Shown here: positions 32,680-45,255 of the stretch, piece by piece | Layout of the letters: each line of letters opens with the position of its first letter | Numbering within the stretch: the first letter of the stretch is position 1 | Assembly: GCA_021234155.1 (NCBI GenBank) | Contig: JAJEKV010000016.1 | Span: 18,973,501 to 19,037,500 of the forward strand | Length of the DNA stretch: 64,000 bases | Origin: Isoetes taiwanensis | Taxonomy: Eukaryota; Streptophyta; Lycopodiopsida; Isoetales; Isoetaceae | Direction: 5' to 3' | Notes under the pieces: generated by a model | Database searches by the model: none | Told to the model about the DNA's origin: nothing | What the model saw: only the letters and a program-made list of their open reading frames with translations | Position numbers and translations under genes: made by a program

Positions 32680-35600
32680 GTGGCCAGATTTGTACGGAAA
32701 GGGTTTCGTGGAAAGGAGGGCTTAATTTGCTATCATATCTCTGCGGATTTGTCCATTTATTCCTTTCTTTATAACTAGACAAAGACTTGAGATGTAACAT
32801 GCTTTGGATTTAGTGTTCTTTTTTTTTTATGAATAATGTGGAATGCAGTTACACTTTCATAGATGAATATGAACAGAGTAAAGCATGGAGACAGAGCGAG
32901 CTTCATAGAACTTGATTATGCAAGCTTCCAGATACAGTTAATCGACCTGTTTAGGTTAAGATATTTAGGTATGAATTTACACTTGATGCACTTGATACAT
33001 GACTTCATACACAGACTTCATACAACCATATCTTAAAGAACTTCATGAATTCCTGGTCCAATAAGCTCATCTTGCAGTCAATTTCTAAAGATAAGGCATT
33101 AATGCTTCATCGATGTAAAGTGATTATGCAGGTGGCCCAAATAAAGGTATTTTAAGAATTATGAAAAGTTGTAAAGCAATTATGAATGGAGAAGTGTGCA
33201 TGGAAGGTAAAAGTCTGTTTGAACAGATTTTAAAAGTTTTTTTTTTTTTTTTGGCGTTGTTTGATTCATAAGTTACCTTTGTATATCTTCTTCATTCTGT
33301 CACAGGCCAGGCTGTGCATATGTGTTGATAACATTCTCAATATATGCATGCAAAAGGAATTATAATATAAGAAGTGTTAAGTGCAAGGCAACAAAAAACA
33401 TAGGAAGCATTCAGGGATGATATGCCATGGCATTAGACGTTTGAATGGTACTTGACACTTCCAGACTAAATTTGCATTTACATTCTCTTTGCATGTTGGA
33501 GCTTGCCTAGATAGGAAAGATGGATTATGATGTAGTAGTACTAGACATCTATGTAATGACAAGCCTTGATTTTCTCTATGTTTTCTGTTGGTAAACACTT
33601 TCTGTTGGTATTTTGCTGGTATCTTTGAGACAAAAATGACACCATCATGCAACTCTAAGAGGACTGGAAATTAAAGAACATGTTGATATTTGAGGTTTTT
33701 AAGTGATTCTGACCTCCCTCTTTCATCATTGGAATGATCATTACGTCTTGCTTCGTTCGTCAGGTGCTTCTTGAGCTTTTGAAATGAATTGCTGAAATGC
33801 TTGAGGATTTTGGCAAGCCAAAGTGCTATACATGATTGCATGTTAAAGGTTCCACCATTGGTAATGTCAAGTGTGATTTACGTGCAGGGTCAAATCCATT
33901 TTGGAGTCATCTGAGGTGCAACAACCCAAACCTTCAACATGAGAAGCTATTTACATCAATTGTCATCTGATAGTCTAAAACATTGCTAGAACACTATCAG
34001 AAGCTATTTAGTGGTTTGATTTGTATTCGATAGGCATGAAAACATGAAACTGCAATTACCACTTAATTTCTTCTCTTGATCTCCGGCATTTGAAAGATAT
34101 TGTTTGGTTTGAGATTAGGCAGGTGTTATGGGTTTTACCTGTGTGAGCAGATCAATTTTTTTACGGTAGGTCTTCATTTTGTTAGTGTTAAATCTTGGTT
34201 TATGAAAGCCATCTTACAATGCATAATAAATTCCATTTATTCAATGCTACCCAGGTTCTTTTGCTTAGGCATAATAAATTCCATTTATTCAATGCTACCC
34301 AGGTTCTTTTGTTTAGTGATTCTGATGGAATCCAGGCTCCACATTTAGTTCTACACGTTAAAGTGTGTTAAATGCTAGAAGACGTGGTTTGTGAAAGCTA
34401 TTACAAGTCCAAGCACTTGAGTTTGTTGTGTTTTTTTGTCTACAATCTATTATATTTATTTTGATTTGATTGTGCGATCATGGCTGTTACAGGGCATAAT
34501 TCTTTCTCTTATGAAGAACAACATTCCAATCCATTTCCATCGTCGAACATCACATTTCTAACGTTTCATGATTTTTGAATGTCATGCCACTTCACATTTT
34601 GTTGAAGTGAGCTCCAGTAACTTCGTTTTAATTTCCGTTCCATTCTCTATCCATGTAATTGATATAGATGGCCTACTGTTTAGATGCCAATGAAGTTGCG
34701 GGGGTTAAATATCATTGCAAGCAGTCAAAGAAAGTACTCATTCATCTATTGCATAATTGTATAAAGCTTCAAATCGTGAGCATATATGGTATTCTCTATA
34801 CTATACCTTCTACCAAGCTTTGTATTAATAAATGTGGAAAAAATGGTACTCTATTCATGGCAAAAATGGTCAACGTCGATCTTTGTGAAGGAGATGCATA
34901 CCTCGAGTTGTGCAAGACCTAGGGTTATTTTTTGCTCCTCTCCCTGCGACGCTTTCCCATGTGGAATGGCAATAAACTTGAATATGCAAAGTCTGCAAGC
35001 TGAGGCGATGGTCAATGCATTTTTAATGACCAAAAGAAACATAATTGTTTTTAGTGCATCCTCTCAATGACCTCTATGTTCTTAGGTGAGACTCATTTAG
35101 CGAGCTTTACCAAGGTTTACAGATTGAAGCAAAACTCAAAGGAACCAAGGGTTCCCGTGACTTAGATGTTTATTGCTCATATGCCTCTTAGTTGTTCGTG
35201 TAGTAGATGTTAAAAAACTCTGGTTTTGTAAATACATTTATCTCCAATATCTTAACTTTCATCATAAAGAGAAGTATTAATGACACTTTAGGAGCTGCGA
35301 AAGAGTCTTGCAATTAATTGGATTCTCCTATTTGCTATAACATGGTTTTCTAGAGATGAGCTGGAAATAGAGGAATCCATTCTTCTAGAGTTCAAGTATA
35401 TGAATTAGAAGCCATAGTACTTCATGATAGAAGAGTTTGAATACATGAATTAGAAGCCTTAATACTCTTCATGACAAAAGGCAAATGTAGTTTAAGGGCT
35501 TTCATGTAACAAATTTTAGTCCTTTCTAGAAAGTGCATAATACGCCGACATACCACACATAGCCCAATGTTCTCTCTCTATATTCCTTCTTATGTAATGC

Positions 35601-35700
35601 AGTGTCCCATTTATGTTCTCGCTTATTTTCGTCCTTGAAAATGATTAAAACATGACATGTGTGCACTAGGCATTTATAGCAGCCATTAATACATTCGAAT
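32680..35700. other. No gene recognised; one 46-bp tandem repeat
   Basis: AT-rich DNA with T tracts (32,819-32,828; 33,236-33,252). At 34,219-34,316 a unit holding CATAATAAATTCCATTTATT and ACCCAGGTTCTTTTG is present twice in tandem. Short frames such as 34,668-34,922 have no domain. No RNA gene seen. Confidence 0.5.
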
Positions 35701-35702
35701 AT

Positions 35703-36420
35703 TTGGTGAGTCGTGACGTTGACGTTGGATTTGAGTTGACCCAACTGGATTTTGAGGGGGTCACAGAGAAAAACAGAGATCCTCCACGGTTTTTTCTAGA
35801 TAGCATAGAACCAATCCGGCAGAAAAATGAAGCTCTTCAAAGATCTAAAAGCACTTCCAATGCAAAAGCTGCCATAGCTGCTCCGGCAAAAATTTAAATT
35901 AGACCCCAAATGTGGTTGCAAGGCTTATGGGTCTTGAAGATTTTCCTGGTAAATCTTGCCCCACTAATCCGACGTCTGCCATAGCCAGACCTGTGCTTGC
36001 CCCTGCATACAAAACTCTAGTGCCATTGCTATCCACAAGGCATTTATGTGGACCAATGCGGGCATGCGAGCGATCTCTTGCGCAAGATTGAGTGGGCTCT
36101 GCATGCAGCTTCTGTGCTTGTTTTTGATGATGAGACAACCTGGCAGATCCACTTCCATGCCCAAATGCTTCCTTCCTAGCACTCGGATCGCCAGATTCGC
36201 GTGCAAAAAATGGAGAAAAATCGCTGCCGAGTCCATTCATCTAAAACTGCGTCAGATTTTTGGGCAAATCCATTGCTTTAATGCCTTGTTCCACCTCTCG
36301 AAGTATCCGCAGGGCCTTTCCAATGGGACCAAGATTTTGATCTTCGAAGAAATGCTTCGCTTAAAAGGGGCGAAATTCTCAGGCCAAGTCCGGCGCCCAT
36401 TTCTCCCATGGCCTTATCCG
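35703..36420 (+). pseudogene. TRM/LONGIFOLIA-like (VARLMGLE motif) pseudogene fragment
   Basis: The frame 35,703-35,897 reads PRFFLDSIEPIRQKNEAL and RSKSTSNAKAAIAAP. After a frame break, 35,906 onward reads PNVVARLMGLEDFPGKS, a nearly invariant motif of plant TRM/LONGIFOLIA-type proteins (DUF3741/DUF4378 family), which bind microtubules or the TTP complex. That frame stops at about 36,089. Other frames to 36,420 give LRLKGAKFSGQVRRP-like text that may continue it. No DUF4378 C-terminus is present. It looks like a broken fragment; an intron at the frame break is possible but no clean splice pair is visible. Confidence 0.45.
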
Positions 36421-36429
36421 TAGCTTTTG

Positions 36430-37100
36430 CATGATTTGTGCCATATCCATCTTCAGAAAATCTACTCAAACCTATTCCGGCCAAGCTCTGAGACTTTGCT
36501 ACAGAGCTTAATCTCTCTTGCAAACATCTAGCATAAACGCCCACTAATCCTTGCCCTGGATGCCTCCAACTGGTACGTCGGAATCCGCCCCCTTGCCCAT
36601 GATCGATTCAATCCTTCAACAACTAAAAAATTGCTTCGCACCCAAATAAATTTGCTCTGGAACCGTTTCTCAAACCGATTCCATCCTTGATCCTCTGTTT
36701 TTGCCTATTCCCGTGCCTGCATTCTTAAATATGAGCCCCCATTTACATTGCAGATGGTTGTGGTCACCATAGCCAAGCATTGCACAGAGATTCAAGACGG
36801 TTTTTGCTTAGGAAGGTAGAAGAAAATGAAGGGGGAGGGGTCTTAAGGAGACACTGGTGCCATAGCCGCCGGAGTTGTGCTTGCTTTTGTAAACGTTTAG
36901 AATTAGCGTCACAGGTGATTAGGTCGTGGTCACATCTCTGTCGTTGGATTCCCGAGATCTATCGTGCACTTTAACGGCCTCTATGGGTAAATAAATTTAA
37001 TATTATTGCTAGCGTGACTCTACATCTGTTTATGCCTTTCAGCTAAGCCTGCCACGTCATGCATTTTATTCTTTGACATTTTCGATGCCTAGAATTTTAA
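36430..37100. other. No gene recognised
   Basis: Mixed-composition DNA with many stops; it may include more of the TRM-like relic. Nothing else supported. Confidence 0.4.
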
Positions 37101-37103
37101 TTT

Positions 37104-38039
37104 CTAGGATGGGTCCTATGAGACAAACAAGTTGGCCGAAGTGAAGTGGTATTCTCATTGAGCTCTTTGAAAAATCTTTGAGTATATATTGACCCCCCTA
37201 TTAGGGGTTAAAATTTTGAGAATCTTGAAAATTTTATATGCTCCGAAAATAGACAATTATCGAGAGCAAGATGAATTATAGAGTGCCAGAATAGAGGGTG
37301 ATTTTTTCGCTACTTGGTATAAGCAAAGGTAAGAACCCGCGACCGCTTCTCATCGGGATACAAAACCCCGCCCTTATGACAAATGGCCACCAACGTTCTA
37401 GAAGACTGCTACTAGCATACATCTGCCGAGAAAAGAGTTGAAATACAACGTGAAGGCGCTGACAGCTGAGCAAGCTGCAAGAAAGAACCTGCAATGGAAA
37501 GAATGCAAAGGAGAATGACCCATTAGAAAGTTAGTAGCTTCAAGCCTGGTCACGTGCCAAAGCGCAAATATCAAAAATATAATAGCACTCGGAGGCTCCA
37601 GGGCCACGCAGAGGAAGAAACAATAGCCGAACAATCGGGAACCATCCGCGAAAAAAAACCATCTTGTGAAAAACCCATCCGATTAGTGCTGCCTTGGAGG
37701 CTACAGTGCCACGCCGAGAGGAAATGAATAACAAAAATTGTCTCGAAGGTTACGACACCACGCCAAGAAAAAGAAACTATGGAGAAAAACTGAAGGCTAC
37801 AGAGTCACAACATCAAAGACACAAGAGGGAGGAGCGGGAGGGAAACTTGAGGAGCCAAAGAAGAGAAAACAGAAAAGGGGAGCTCAAGAGAACGCCGATG
37901 ATTGGAAATGAGACAAGAGGTTGAATAAATAGGAGATGTGAAGAAAGGCGTCCCCATCTAAGGAATGTCGGTTCTATTGCTGTCGCAATAGAACCGTGGC
38001 ATTCCTAGGATGGGTCCTATGAGACAAACAAGTTGGCCG
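37104..38039. repeat. 35-bp direct repeats ~900 bp apart
   Basis: CTAGGATGGGTCCTATGAGA followed by CAAACAAGTTGGCCG is identical at 37,104-37,138 and 38,005-38,039. The interval is A/purine-rich without a gene. The second copy directly adjoins a strong hairpin (37,961-38,006). It may be a small solo-type repeat or the remains of a duplication. Confidence 0.8.
37961..38006. repeat. 46-nt hairpin
   Basis: AGGAATG...GGTTCTATTG, loop CTGTCG, CAATAGAACC...CATTCCT: an inner perfect 10-bp stem and an outer perfect 7-bp stem separated by a small asymmetric bulge (TC against GTGG). No coding context. Confidence 0.85.
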
Positions 38040-40340
38040 GTAGAAGAGGAATCTATCTCAAAAGGACTGGACAAAGGAAGATAACTAGGGGAAAGGGCAG
38101 AGCAACCAAAGTGAGGAAAACGCAAAGAAGGATGACCGGAATAAAATAGACAACTGGGACAACAACAAAAGGCTAAGCAAAGCGAATCAAAACAAAGAGT
38201 ACGATAAAAGTGGCACTAAGAAGGCAAAGAACTATGGCGAGACGGCGAACAAACGAAGGAGAGCAAACATCAAGACATTTCAAGAAGGACCAAGACGTTT
38301 CAAGAGGGTAAGTGAAAGAAATAAGGAGAAATTACGAGTAAAGGACAAAAGAGACAAATCTCGAAACACCAGAAAAACCTAAAGTAGAACTAGAACATGC
38401 AACCACGGAATACTAGAGGGTAACGCTTTCCAAAGGAAAGGAAAAACTCAAAATGATAAGAACTCAAAGAAAGAACATCCATGTCCAAATCGACCCCTAT
38501 AAAAAGAGATACTAATATTGCAAAAACAATAGGAGAAACGATTTGCGTAAAAACAGACAAACGAGCCCGACGAATCTAAGGTGGAAAAAATGAAGAAGGA
38601 TGAGACTCTTATAATAACGAAAAGATGTTATGAGACAAACCTCCATATCATAACAAAAGATCAACATGCACCAGTAGAACCATAGTGACAATTGTAAATT
38701 GCAACAAATCAAAGAAATCCGAGGAGATAACATTTCATAACTAAAAAGAAAATACCAGTAAAACCATAGAAATTTGTTAACTAACTTCAACTATTGGAAC
38801 TAGCAAGAATAGCCCTCGTAAGAAGCATAATAATTCAAGACAGGAGTGAGAAACCAAGATGGCCATATTCACAAGAAAGACAAGATGCATAAGACGACTA
38901 TAACAAAAGGAGCACATGATGCCTAGAGACAAATGTGGGAGCCTGTGATGGCAATTCATGAACGAGATAAACCCGAAAACCAAAGGACCAAAGGAGAAAT
39001 AAGATAGGCAAAAAGGGGTAAGCAAGGCAATAGGGCACAAACTAACAGGATTGAAGAGCACAAAAGCGTGTCGGAGGAGTAAGAAGAGTAATATTATCTA
39101 AGGTGACAAAAAGGGGCACCATGGAGCAATAAAACATAAGTTACGAAATCAAATGAAAAAATATGAAATAAAGGGAGACAAGAGGTAATGGAACTAAACA
39201 TGCCTCCTACCATGCCAAACACCTCAAACATGAAAAGCCAGAAACAATCGAGCAATGATTGTGAAATCATGATGTAACGAGGAAAATGGAATGAGTGAGA
39301 CTCAAGAAACAAATCAAAATATGAATCAAAACACATAAGATACTTATAATTGTGCCAATACGCACACAAGTAAACTAGATGCTGAACTATATAAACGACA
39401 AGTTATTCTAATATGCTTGCAAGAGTCGACTATGAAATCAAAGAGAATATGCTCGCAAAGAAAATAAAAAATAAAATACCTAAAAACATGTTGTAAACCT
39501 GCATGCGAGATGTGGATATGAGATCAAAGAAAGCATGCTTGCAAACAAACCTGACTAAGGATGCCACAAACTTGAGAAATAAAGCCTTTGTATAAGCACA
39601 ACAATGCTCCTATATGGTTAGTATGAGAAATCAAAGAAAGGATGCTTCAAAAGGGTAAGTGAAAGAAATAGAGGAGGAACAAGGAGTGTGGATCAAAAGG
39701 TAAGGATCAACATGCAGGACAAAGAGACAAACAAGATATAATGGTGAAAAGAACAGGAAAAATAAAGGGATCGTAAACAGAGGAACAAAGTACATAGGGA
39801 CAACATAGTTAAGGTCGCATAATGTAAGGTCGAATAATGCAATGTCAAACAAGCACACAAAGGTAACCATGAGAAAGAGCAAGAGCAGGCCCTCAAAGAC
39901 CTCCATGAGCAAGAACCGAGAAGTTATAGAAAGGAGCCTGCACTGATCTCGCGAATACACACGACCAACACCATAATAGAAAAAACAATTGCGTAGTCAT
40001 AAACTAGAACACACCAGGAAAAAGAGCATATAACCTATCTACATTAATGTTGGAAACAAGAGCCATAATACTAGATAAAGTATCCACAAGGGACAAGAAA
40101 AAACCCTAAAGCAAGAGAACCAAGATAGCATATTTATAAGGTAGACAAGATGCAGAAGACGACTTGAATGAACGGAGCACGTGATGCCTAGAAACAAATG
40201 TGGAAGATAAACCTGAAAGCATAAAAAATGGAAGACATCCAAATGAAAACAAGCGAAGGGGATATACTGAGATACATTGAAGGAAATGTAAAGCAAGAAA
40301 GGAACCCGATGACAGGAGCAAACGGGGTTAAGAGAATGGA
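38040..40340. repeat. Purine-rich DNA with an imperfect internal duplication
   Basis: The plus strand is strongly A/G-rich; the apparent minus-strand frames are Leu/Phe/Ser-rich by composition only. About 38,840-38,990 and 40,110-40,235 share order and wording: AACCAAGAT(G/A)GC(C)ATAT, GACAAGATGCA(T/G)AAGACGACT, GGAGCAC(A/G)TGATGCCTAGA, ACAAATGTGG(G/A)AG. Similar AAATCAAAGA(G/A)A(A/G)(T/C)ATGCT(C/T)GCAAA units sit at 39,435 and 39,516. Probably an old non-coding transposon or satellite. Confidence 0.5.
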
Positions 40341-40422
40341 ATAGGTTTTTTAGCGTCCACGAAGACCAATTGGTCTATGGGACCCAAACAAAAAGAGAGC
40401 AGCAAGCGTATTACTGATAGGA

Positions 40423-41034
40423 TTAAAAAACCCCCGCCCCGAAGGGTTTTCGAGGGAAAAACTTAGCAAAGAATAAGTATGTCGGGCACGTTAGGCCAAT
40501 TGTATAGGACGGTTCAATACCGTCCTGGAGGACACAACTGAATCCGTGCATCCATAACCTCCTGGAGGTATGACCCCAGCAAACCCACTGACGCCGATTC
40601 AATAACTCATGCAACGGTTGGCCAGGCACCAGTAACCGAACATACCGCTCTCGGATATGGGCAAACGCGGGGCAGATCTAGAGGGCATGACATTCATCCT
40701 CAATGGCGCCCTGGTGGCAACATTGGCAAAGTCTTTGCTCTCGTGCTTCCCGAGCCCAACGTCCTGTCTCAATCCGGAGGCGATGTGCACCCGTGCGAAT
40801 GGAAGCTATAAGTCTGCGCTTCTTCGTGGGCAACTGGGTGTACAAGTACTGGTGTGGGCCTCTCGTGAGCCTAGGATTGACTTGCTGCTGATAGTGTGCC
40901 AGCTTAACGTGCGTCAGAGCATCTGCATCCCAGAGCTTGCGAAGGAAAGTAGCATCTAGGTACATCTTAAGGGCCTTGTGATCTTTCTTTGTCCTTACAT
41001 GTACGCATATGTTTGCTTGTACACCCCAGCATGA
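40423..41034 (-). pseudogene. LINE ORF2, C-terminal region
   Basis: Reads CWGVQANICVHVRTKKDHK, LRKLWDADALTHVKLAHYQQ, then a Cys/His cluster QRLCQCCHQGAIEDECHAL, frameshift, RRQWVCWGHTSRRLW and a final ...FFPRKPFGAGVF. The Cys/His cluster is in the place of the C-terminal zinc-binding domain of plant LINEs. One frameshift at about 40,680. Confidence 0.7.
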
Positions 41035-43969
41035 AGGGATCAAAATTGCAACCCAATTGGGCGGCTTGGGTTGCAGGGACTTCCAACATTTACTAGTTGG
41101 TTTTCATCAGAAAACAAAACCTTAGGATAAGGTTTATATCTGAAAACCAAATTTCGTATAGTGGTTTTCAGGAATATTCCCCGAATATTCCCTTCCTTAT
41201 TAAGAGCCTAATATATACCCTTTTTTTTAAATAGATCCTCAATTATTTCCTATTTTTACATAGTAGAAGCCTTTATTTAAAATATGCCTTTTAAGTTATA
41301 TTTAAAATATGCCGTTATTTAAAATATGCACGTTAAGTTTTAGAAAAAAAAAATGAAGAGGGAACAGAAATTACAGAATTCGGATTCCTGCACAGTCTAG
41401 CGGCCACGAACGGCCCCAAAAATCTTCATATCCACCGGCTGAATTATCTCCTTTGGGCTCTAGCGGCCAGCCTCCTCTGCATCTGCTCCTATTAATTAGC
41501 TTCAAAGATCGAAATCTTCCTCCTTCAACGGCAGTCATCATGGATTGTATTTCTATAAATCAGAGTGGATTAGGGTTGAGCCATCACGAATTCTTGCTGC
41601 AGCACCATCTCTTATTCTTGTATCAGCATTGTCTCTTGCTATGGCTAAGAATACATTGGCTTTTTGTTGGAAGAAGGCCTCATCATCGGCAGAAGGTAGC
41701 AGCAGCATTCCACGAATGATTGATGAAGAGAAGGATGAAGAAAGAGATAGGTTGTATGAAGAGCTATTTGGAGATAATAAATCAGAGGACGAGGCCCTTC
41801 AAGATGTGGATGTTGATGATGAGCAGATTGAAGAGAAGAGCAGCAATGTTGAATTTTCTGATGGGAATGAGTCTAAGAGAAAATTTCTTCCAGAATGGCA
41901 AGGCCCACATCCTTGGATTCTTAATGAAGGAGGAAGGATAAAATGCAAGTGGTGCATGTCTTTTAAGAAAGCCAAGATTAGTAATCTGTATGCTTCCAAA
42001 GGGGCCAGAACTTTACAAGTAACTGCGTTCAAGAAACATGAAAAGAGTTCTGATCATAAAGCTGCTGAGATGGAATGGAATCTGAAAAACAAAGGATTGA
42101 AGCCATTGGTGAGTTCTTTGGAGAACCAATTTGGAGCACAAGAGCAAAAAGTCATCACTGCCATGAAGGTACTTCATTTCATTTCTTCTAGAAATATTGC
42201 TTTAAGCAATTACCAGCCTTTGATGGAGCTTTTATTTGAATTGAATACTCCATATGCTCCAAATTCAGAAGTCTATGGTTCTTACACAAACGAAACTAGT
42301 GGGAAGGAGATGCTGTTTGTGATGAGAGATGTAGCTAGAAATGTCATTAAGAAGCAAATTCAGGCTGCCCCTTTTTTTAGCATGTGTGTGGATGAGAGCA
42401 CAAATATTATAAAGGAAAAACATCTAATTTGTTATGTTGTTCTTCCAAGGCCTGGTGGAGAGGTCAAAACCATCTTTTATAGGATTTTAGAATTGCAAGA
42501 TGGTACAGTTGCATGCTTGATGGAGGCCATTACTGAGCTTTTTAAGGAATGGGAAGTTGATTGGAGTAAACTTGTCGGGTTTGCTAGTGATGGTGCTAGC
42601 GTCATGGTAGGGCATAAAACTGGATTAGTGGCAAGGCTGAAAGCTAAAATCCCAAGGCTGGTATCAATTCATTGTATGGCACATAGACAAGCATTGGCAA
42701 CACAAAGTGCAGCTCGGTCAATTCCTGAATTCCAATGGATTGATAAGTTAGCATCTAAGGTGTACAAATATGTTATGCATTCATGCGTCCACATGCAAGA
42801 GTTCAAAGGCCTTATAGATGAATATCAGTTAGAGAATGCGAAAGTTCTTAAGCCGTATGAGATTAGATGGTTGAGCAAGGGTGAAGTAATGAAAAGGCTC
42901 ATAGTTCTTCTACCCGTCATTTGGGGATTATGGGAAGAAAAAGAACAGAAATGGTTCAAATTGAGTACAAGGTACCAGGTTGGTTTTTTTGTGGCACTTT
43001 TGGCTGATGTATATGGGCAGCTAAATATTTTAAGTAAGTGTTTTTGGAAAATCTGAGCATGATTGAAGTTGGTCGGGATTTGGATCTCACCATCAACATG
43101 CTAAAAATTTGGTTTTTGACTGGTGGGGATGCAGACTTTGGATTTGGTTGTACACAGGTTGCAATCTATATGGATAAGGTTCAGAATGGTTTTTATGAGC
43201 ATTATGACCAAGGTAATGGAATATTAGTCCATTCATTTCCATTAAGCTATGAACCAGTGGAAGGAGGTTGTCCAGAAAATGATGGTTCTCATAAGGCTTG
43301 TGTTCATATAGGACGCGCATTTGTGCAATCTGTAGTAGACAATTTGAATGAGCGGTACATGGACATGGCTTGGTGGAATGCAACAAAACTATTTGAGCCA
43401 AAATCACATGATAAAGGCTTGACTCCAAGACAAAAATTTGTTAAGTTTTCAGCTGCTTTGACGAAGTTAGTCGATGTTTTTTGTGTTGGTGCAAGTCCTG
43501 TAGCTAGTCGTGATGGATGTATGAATCAACTTCAAATGTTCGTGGAAGCCTTATCAGCTGCGTGTTCTACATGTGACATTCATGAGGCATGGCAATTTTG
43601 TAACGCAGTTAAGGAAGATGATGGAAACATTTGGTACGAAAGATATCCAGACATTATGAAGTTATGGCAAGTTGTCATGCTTATGCCAGTCAGTGCTGCA
43701 TGTGAAAGGGGATTTTCCAAGCAAAATATATTAAAGACATCTTTGAGAAACCAAATGTGCTTGAATAGTTTGGATGCACATATGTTGCTTGGAATTGAGT
43801 ACCCAATACGAAAAGACATGAATTGGGTTGAGATATTTGAGAAATGGTCTACATCCCGTCATAGAAGAGGTTGAAAACCGGATTTTTGAAAATGGTTTGC
43901 ATCAGAAAACCAAAATATGTAAGTAGGTTTGCAGTATGTAACCAAGATTTTTTTGAATTTTGATCCCTG
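41035..43969 (+). mobile_element. hAT-like DNA transposon (2.9 kb)
   Basis: Terminal inverted repeats AGGGATCAAAATT (41,035-41,047) and AATTTTGATCCCT (43,956-43,968; the next base would make CAGGG at that end, as in hAT elements). ATGA occurs just outside both ends (41,031-41,034; 43,970-43,973). Only 4 bp match, fewer than the 8-bp duplication normal for hAT, though the LINE protein is restored in frame when TE plus one ATGA is removed. Subterminal GGTTTTCATCAGAAAAC and GGTTTGCATCAGAAAACC motifs occur near both ends. The interior encodes one transposase. Confidence 0.8.
41545..43874 (+). pseudogene. hAT-family transposase, one frameshift
   Basis: First frame 41,545-43,056 (503 codons), second 43,038-43,874. 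The N-terminal BED-like/TTF-type zinc-binding part has HPWILNEGGRIKCKWCMSF and ARTLQVTAFKKHEKSSDH. The catalytic core has FFSMCVDESTNIIKEKHLIC and KLVGFASDGASVMVGHKTGL, then LVSIHCMAHRQALA. A single-base frameshift near 43,035 (after LNILSK) precedes the C-terminal hAT dimerisation region: MLMPVSAACERGFSKQNILK and LDAHMLLGIEY. It resembles the KIAA1586/ZNF862-like group of hAT proteins. Without the indel it would be about 770 residues, near full length; the true start may be a later Met, such as MAKNTLAFCWKK. Confidence 0.9.
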
Positions 43970-43973
43970 ATGA

Positions 43974-44617
43974 GAACCACTGAGCTTGCTTGTCCTTCCA
44001 GCAGGCTCTCAGGCATTGGGGACCCATCGCCATGGCCAAAGCAAGGTTGGGCAAACGTGTATCACTCATAGCGACCACCTTCTGGAAGTAAATGATATGG
44101 CGTTCCAATGCAGCTCGTTGAAGGGGTAGAAAACCTGTCTCCTGGAGTAGGATCTGGTATGGAACTGCGGACTTTACCCCAAGGGCTCGTGCCAAGAAGG
44201 CTTTCTGCACCTGCTCGAGGTCATTCCAGGTGTTGAGGGATATCATTGGACCCCACACTTTTGCCCCATACAAAAGGACCGGCTCGACCAAGGCCCGATA
44301 CAAGTGTGCCTGGTGGCCCCAAGCATACAACTCTGCCTTGTGGCTATTGTTCTGCATGGCATATAGTGCTTTCCAACCTGCCGTGACCCGCAACCTGATG
44401 GCAGCATCCCAATGGATGGTAGTAGAGAACTCGATCCCTAAGTACTTGTATGTCGGAGCCACCTCTACATCTTGTCTCTGGTAAGTGAATGAGGGAACCC
44501 TTGGCTGACGGGATGATGAAACTAGCAGCACCCTAGTCTTGGCCAAGTTAACTCTCGTGCCAGTGAATCGGCAGAAAGTGTCAAGAGCATCCAGGTGACG
44601 TTGCATGTCCTCTGGAG
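43974..44617 (-). pseudogene. LINE ORF2, middle segment (after RT palm)
   Basis: Minus frame with EDMQRHLDALDTFCRFTGT, VNLAKTRVLLVSSSRQP, PTYKYLGIEFSTTIHWDAAI, YRALVEPVLLYGAKVWGPM and LGVKSAVPYQILLQETGFLP, the usual thumb and connection region of plant LINE RTs. It is bounded by the Copia insertion on the right (TGGAG duplication) and the hAT insertion on the left. No stop inside. Confidence 0.88.
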
Positions 44618-45255
44618 TGATCATTCTTGCAAGCTTTGCTTTACCTAGTTATGCACTAGATTCAAATTCTACAATCTCTTGCTTAGGCTATAAACACTTC
44701 ACACTTGTATTACAAGAAGAAAGAACTTCACACCAAACAACTTCAAGTCTTTAGCAACTTCAATACTTCATAATTTAATTATCAATGTTCAACAAGTCAT
44801 TAAACCATTGAATATAAATTTCATTGGCACTGTAGCAACGGGATTGACCCTATTACTGTAGCTGCATTGACTGAGTTCGAATTCAAGCCTTTTCTAGTGC
44901 ATCCGCATCCCCCCCCCCCTGTATATTTAAGTTCCAGCTTCAATTTAGCTATGTATATATCATCCGACGATTATGGGAGCAAATCCGGCGGTTAAGGGAC
45001 TGGATAGAATTTCCTTCCGGAGGATACAGTTCATAAGCATATATCCCACAGGCCTGGTGATAATGTGAAGCCCTTCGACCATTGAACCTTTACATTTTCA
45101 ATATTGCTTTTCTTTAGGTTAAACAACCTTAACCTATTTCACCATACTTACAAGTTCAAGAACTTCATATTTTCTACAAGGGGAGCCAAGATGTGGTCAC
45201 TAATCCCCTTGTATTATGGTGATCCTGCAACTTATAGAACTGCAACCAGTAACCA
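44618..45255 (-). repeat. 3' LTR of the Copia-like element (first ~63 bp deleted)
   Basis: 638 bp, collinear with 47,168-47,781. It runs straight out of the RNase H frame (KKNQVHL then LTR sequence) without a polypurine tract. Confidence 0.9.

Noticed and set aside
38512-40321. Many minus-strand frames rich in Leu, Phe, Ser and Cys
   Set aside because: The region is purine-rich on plus, which lowers stop frequency on minus; no domain or codon pattern supports a gene.
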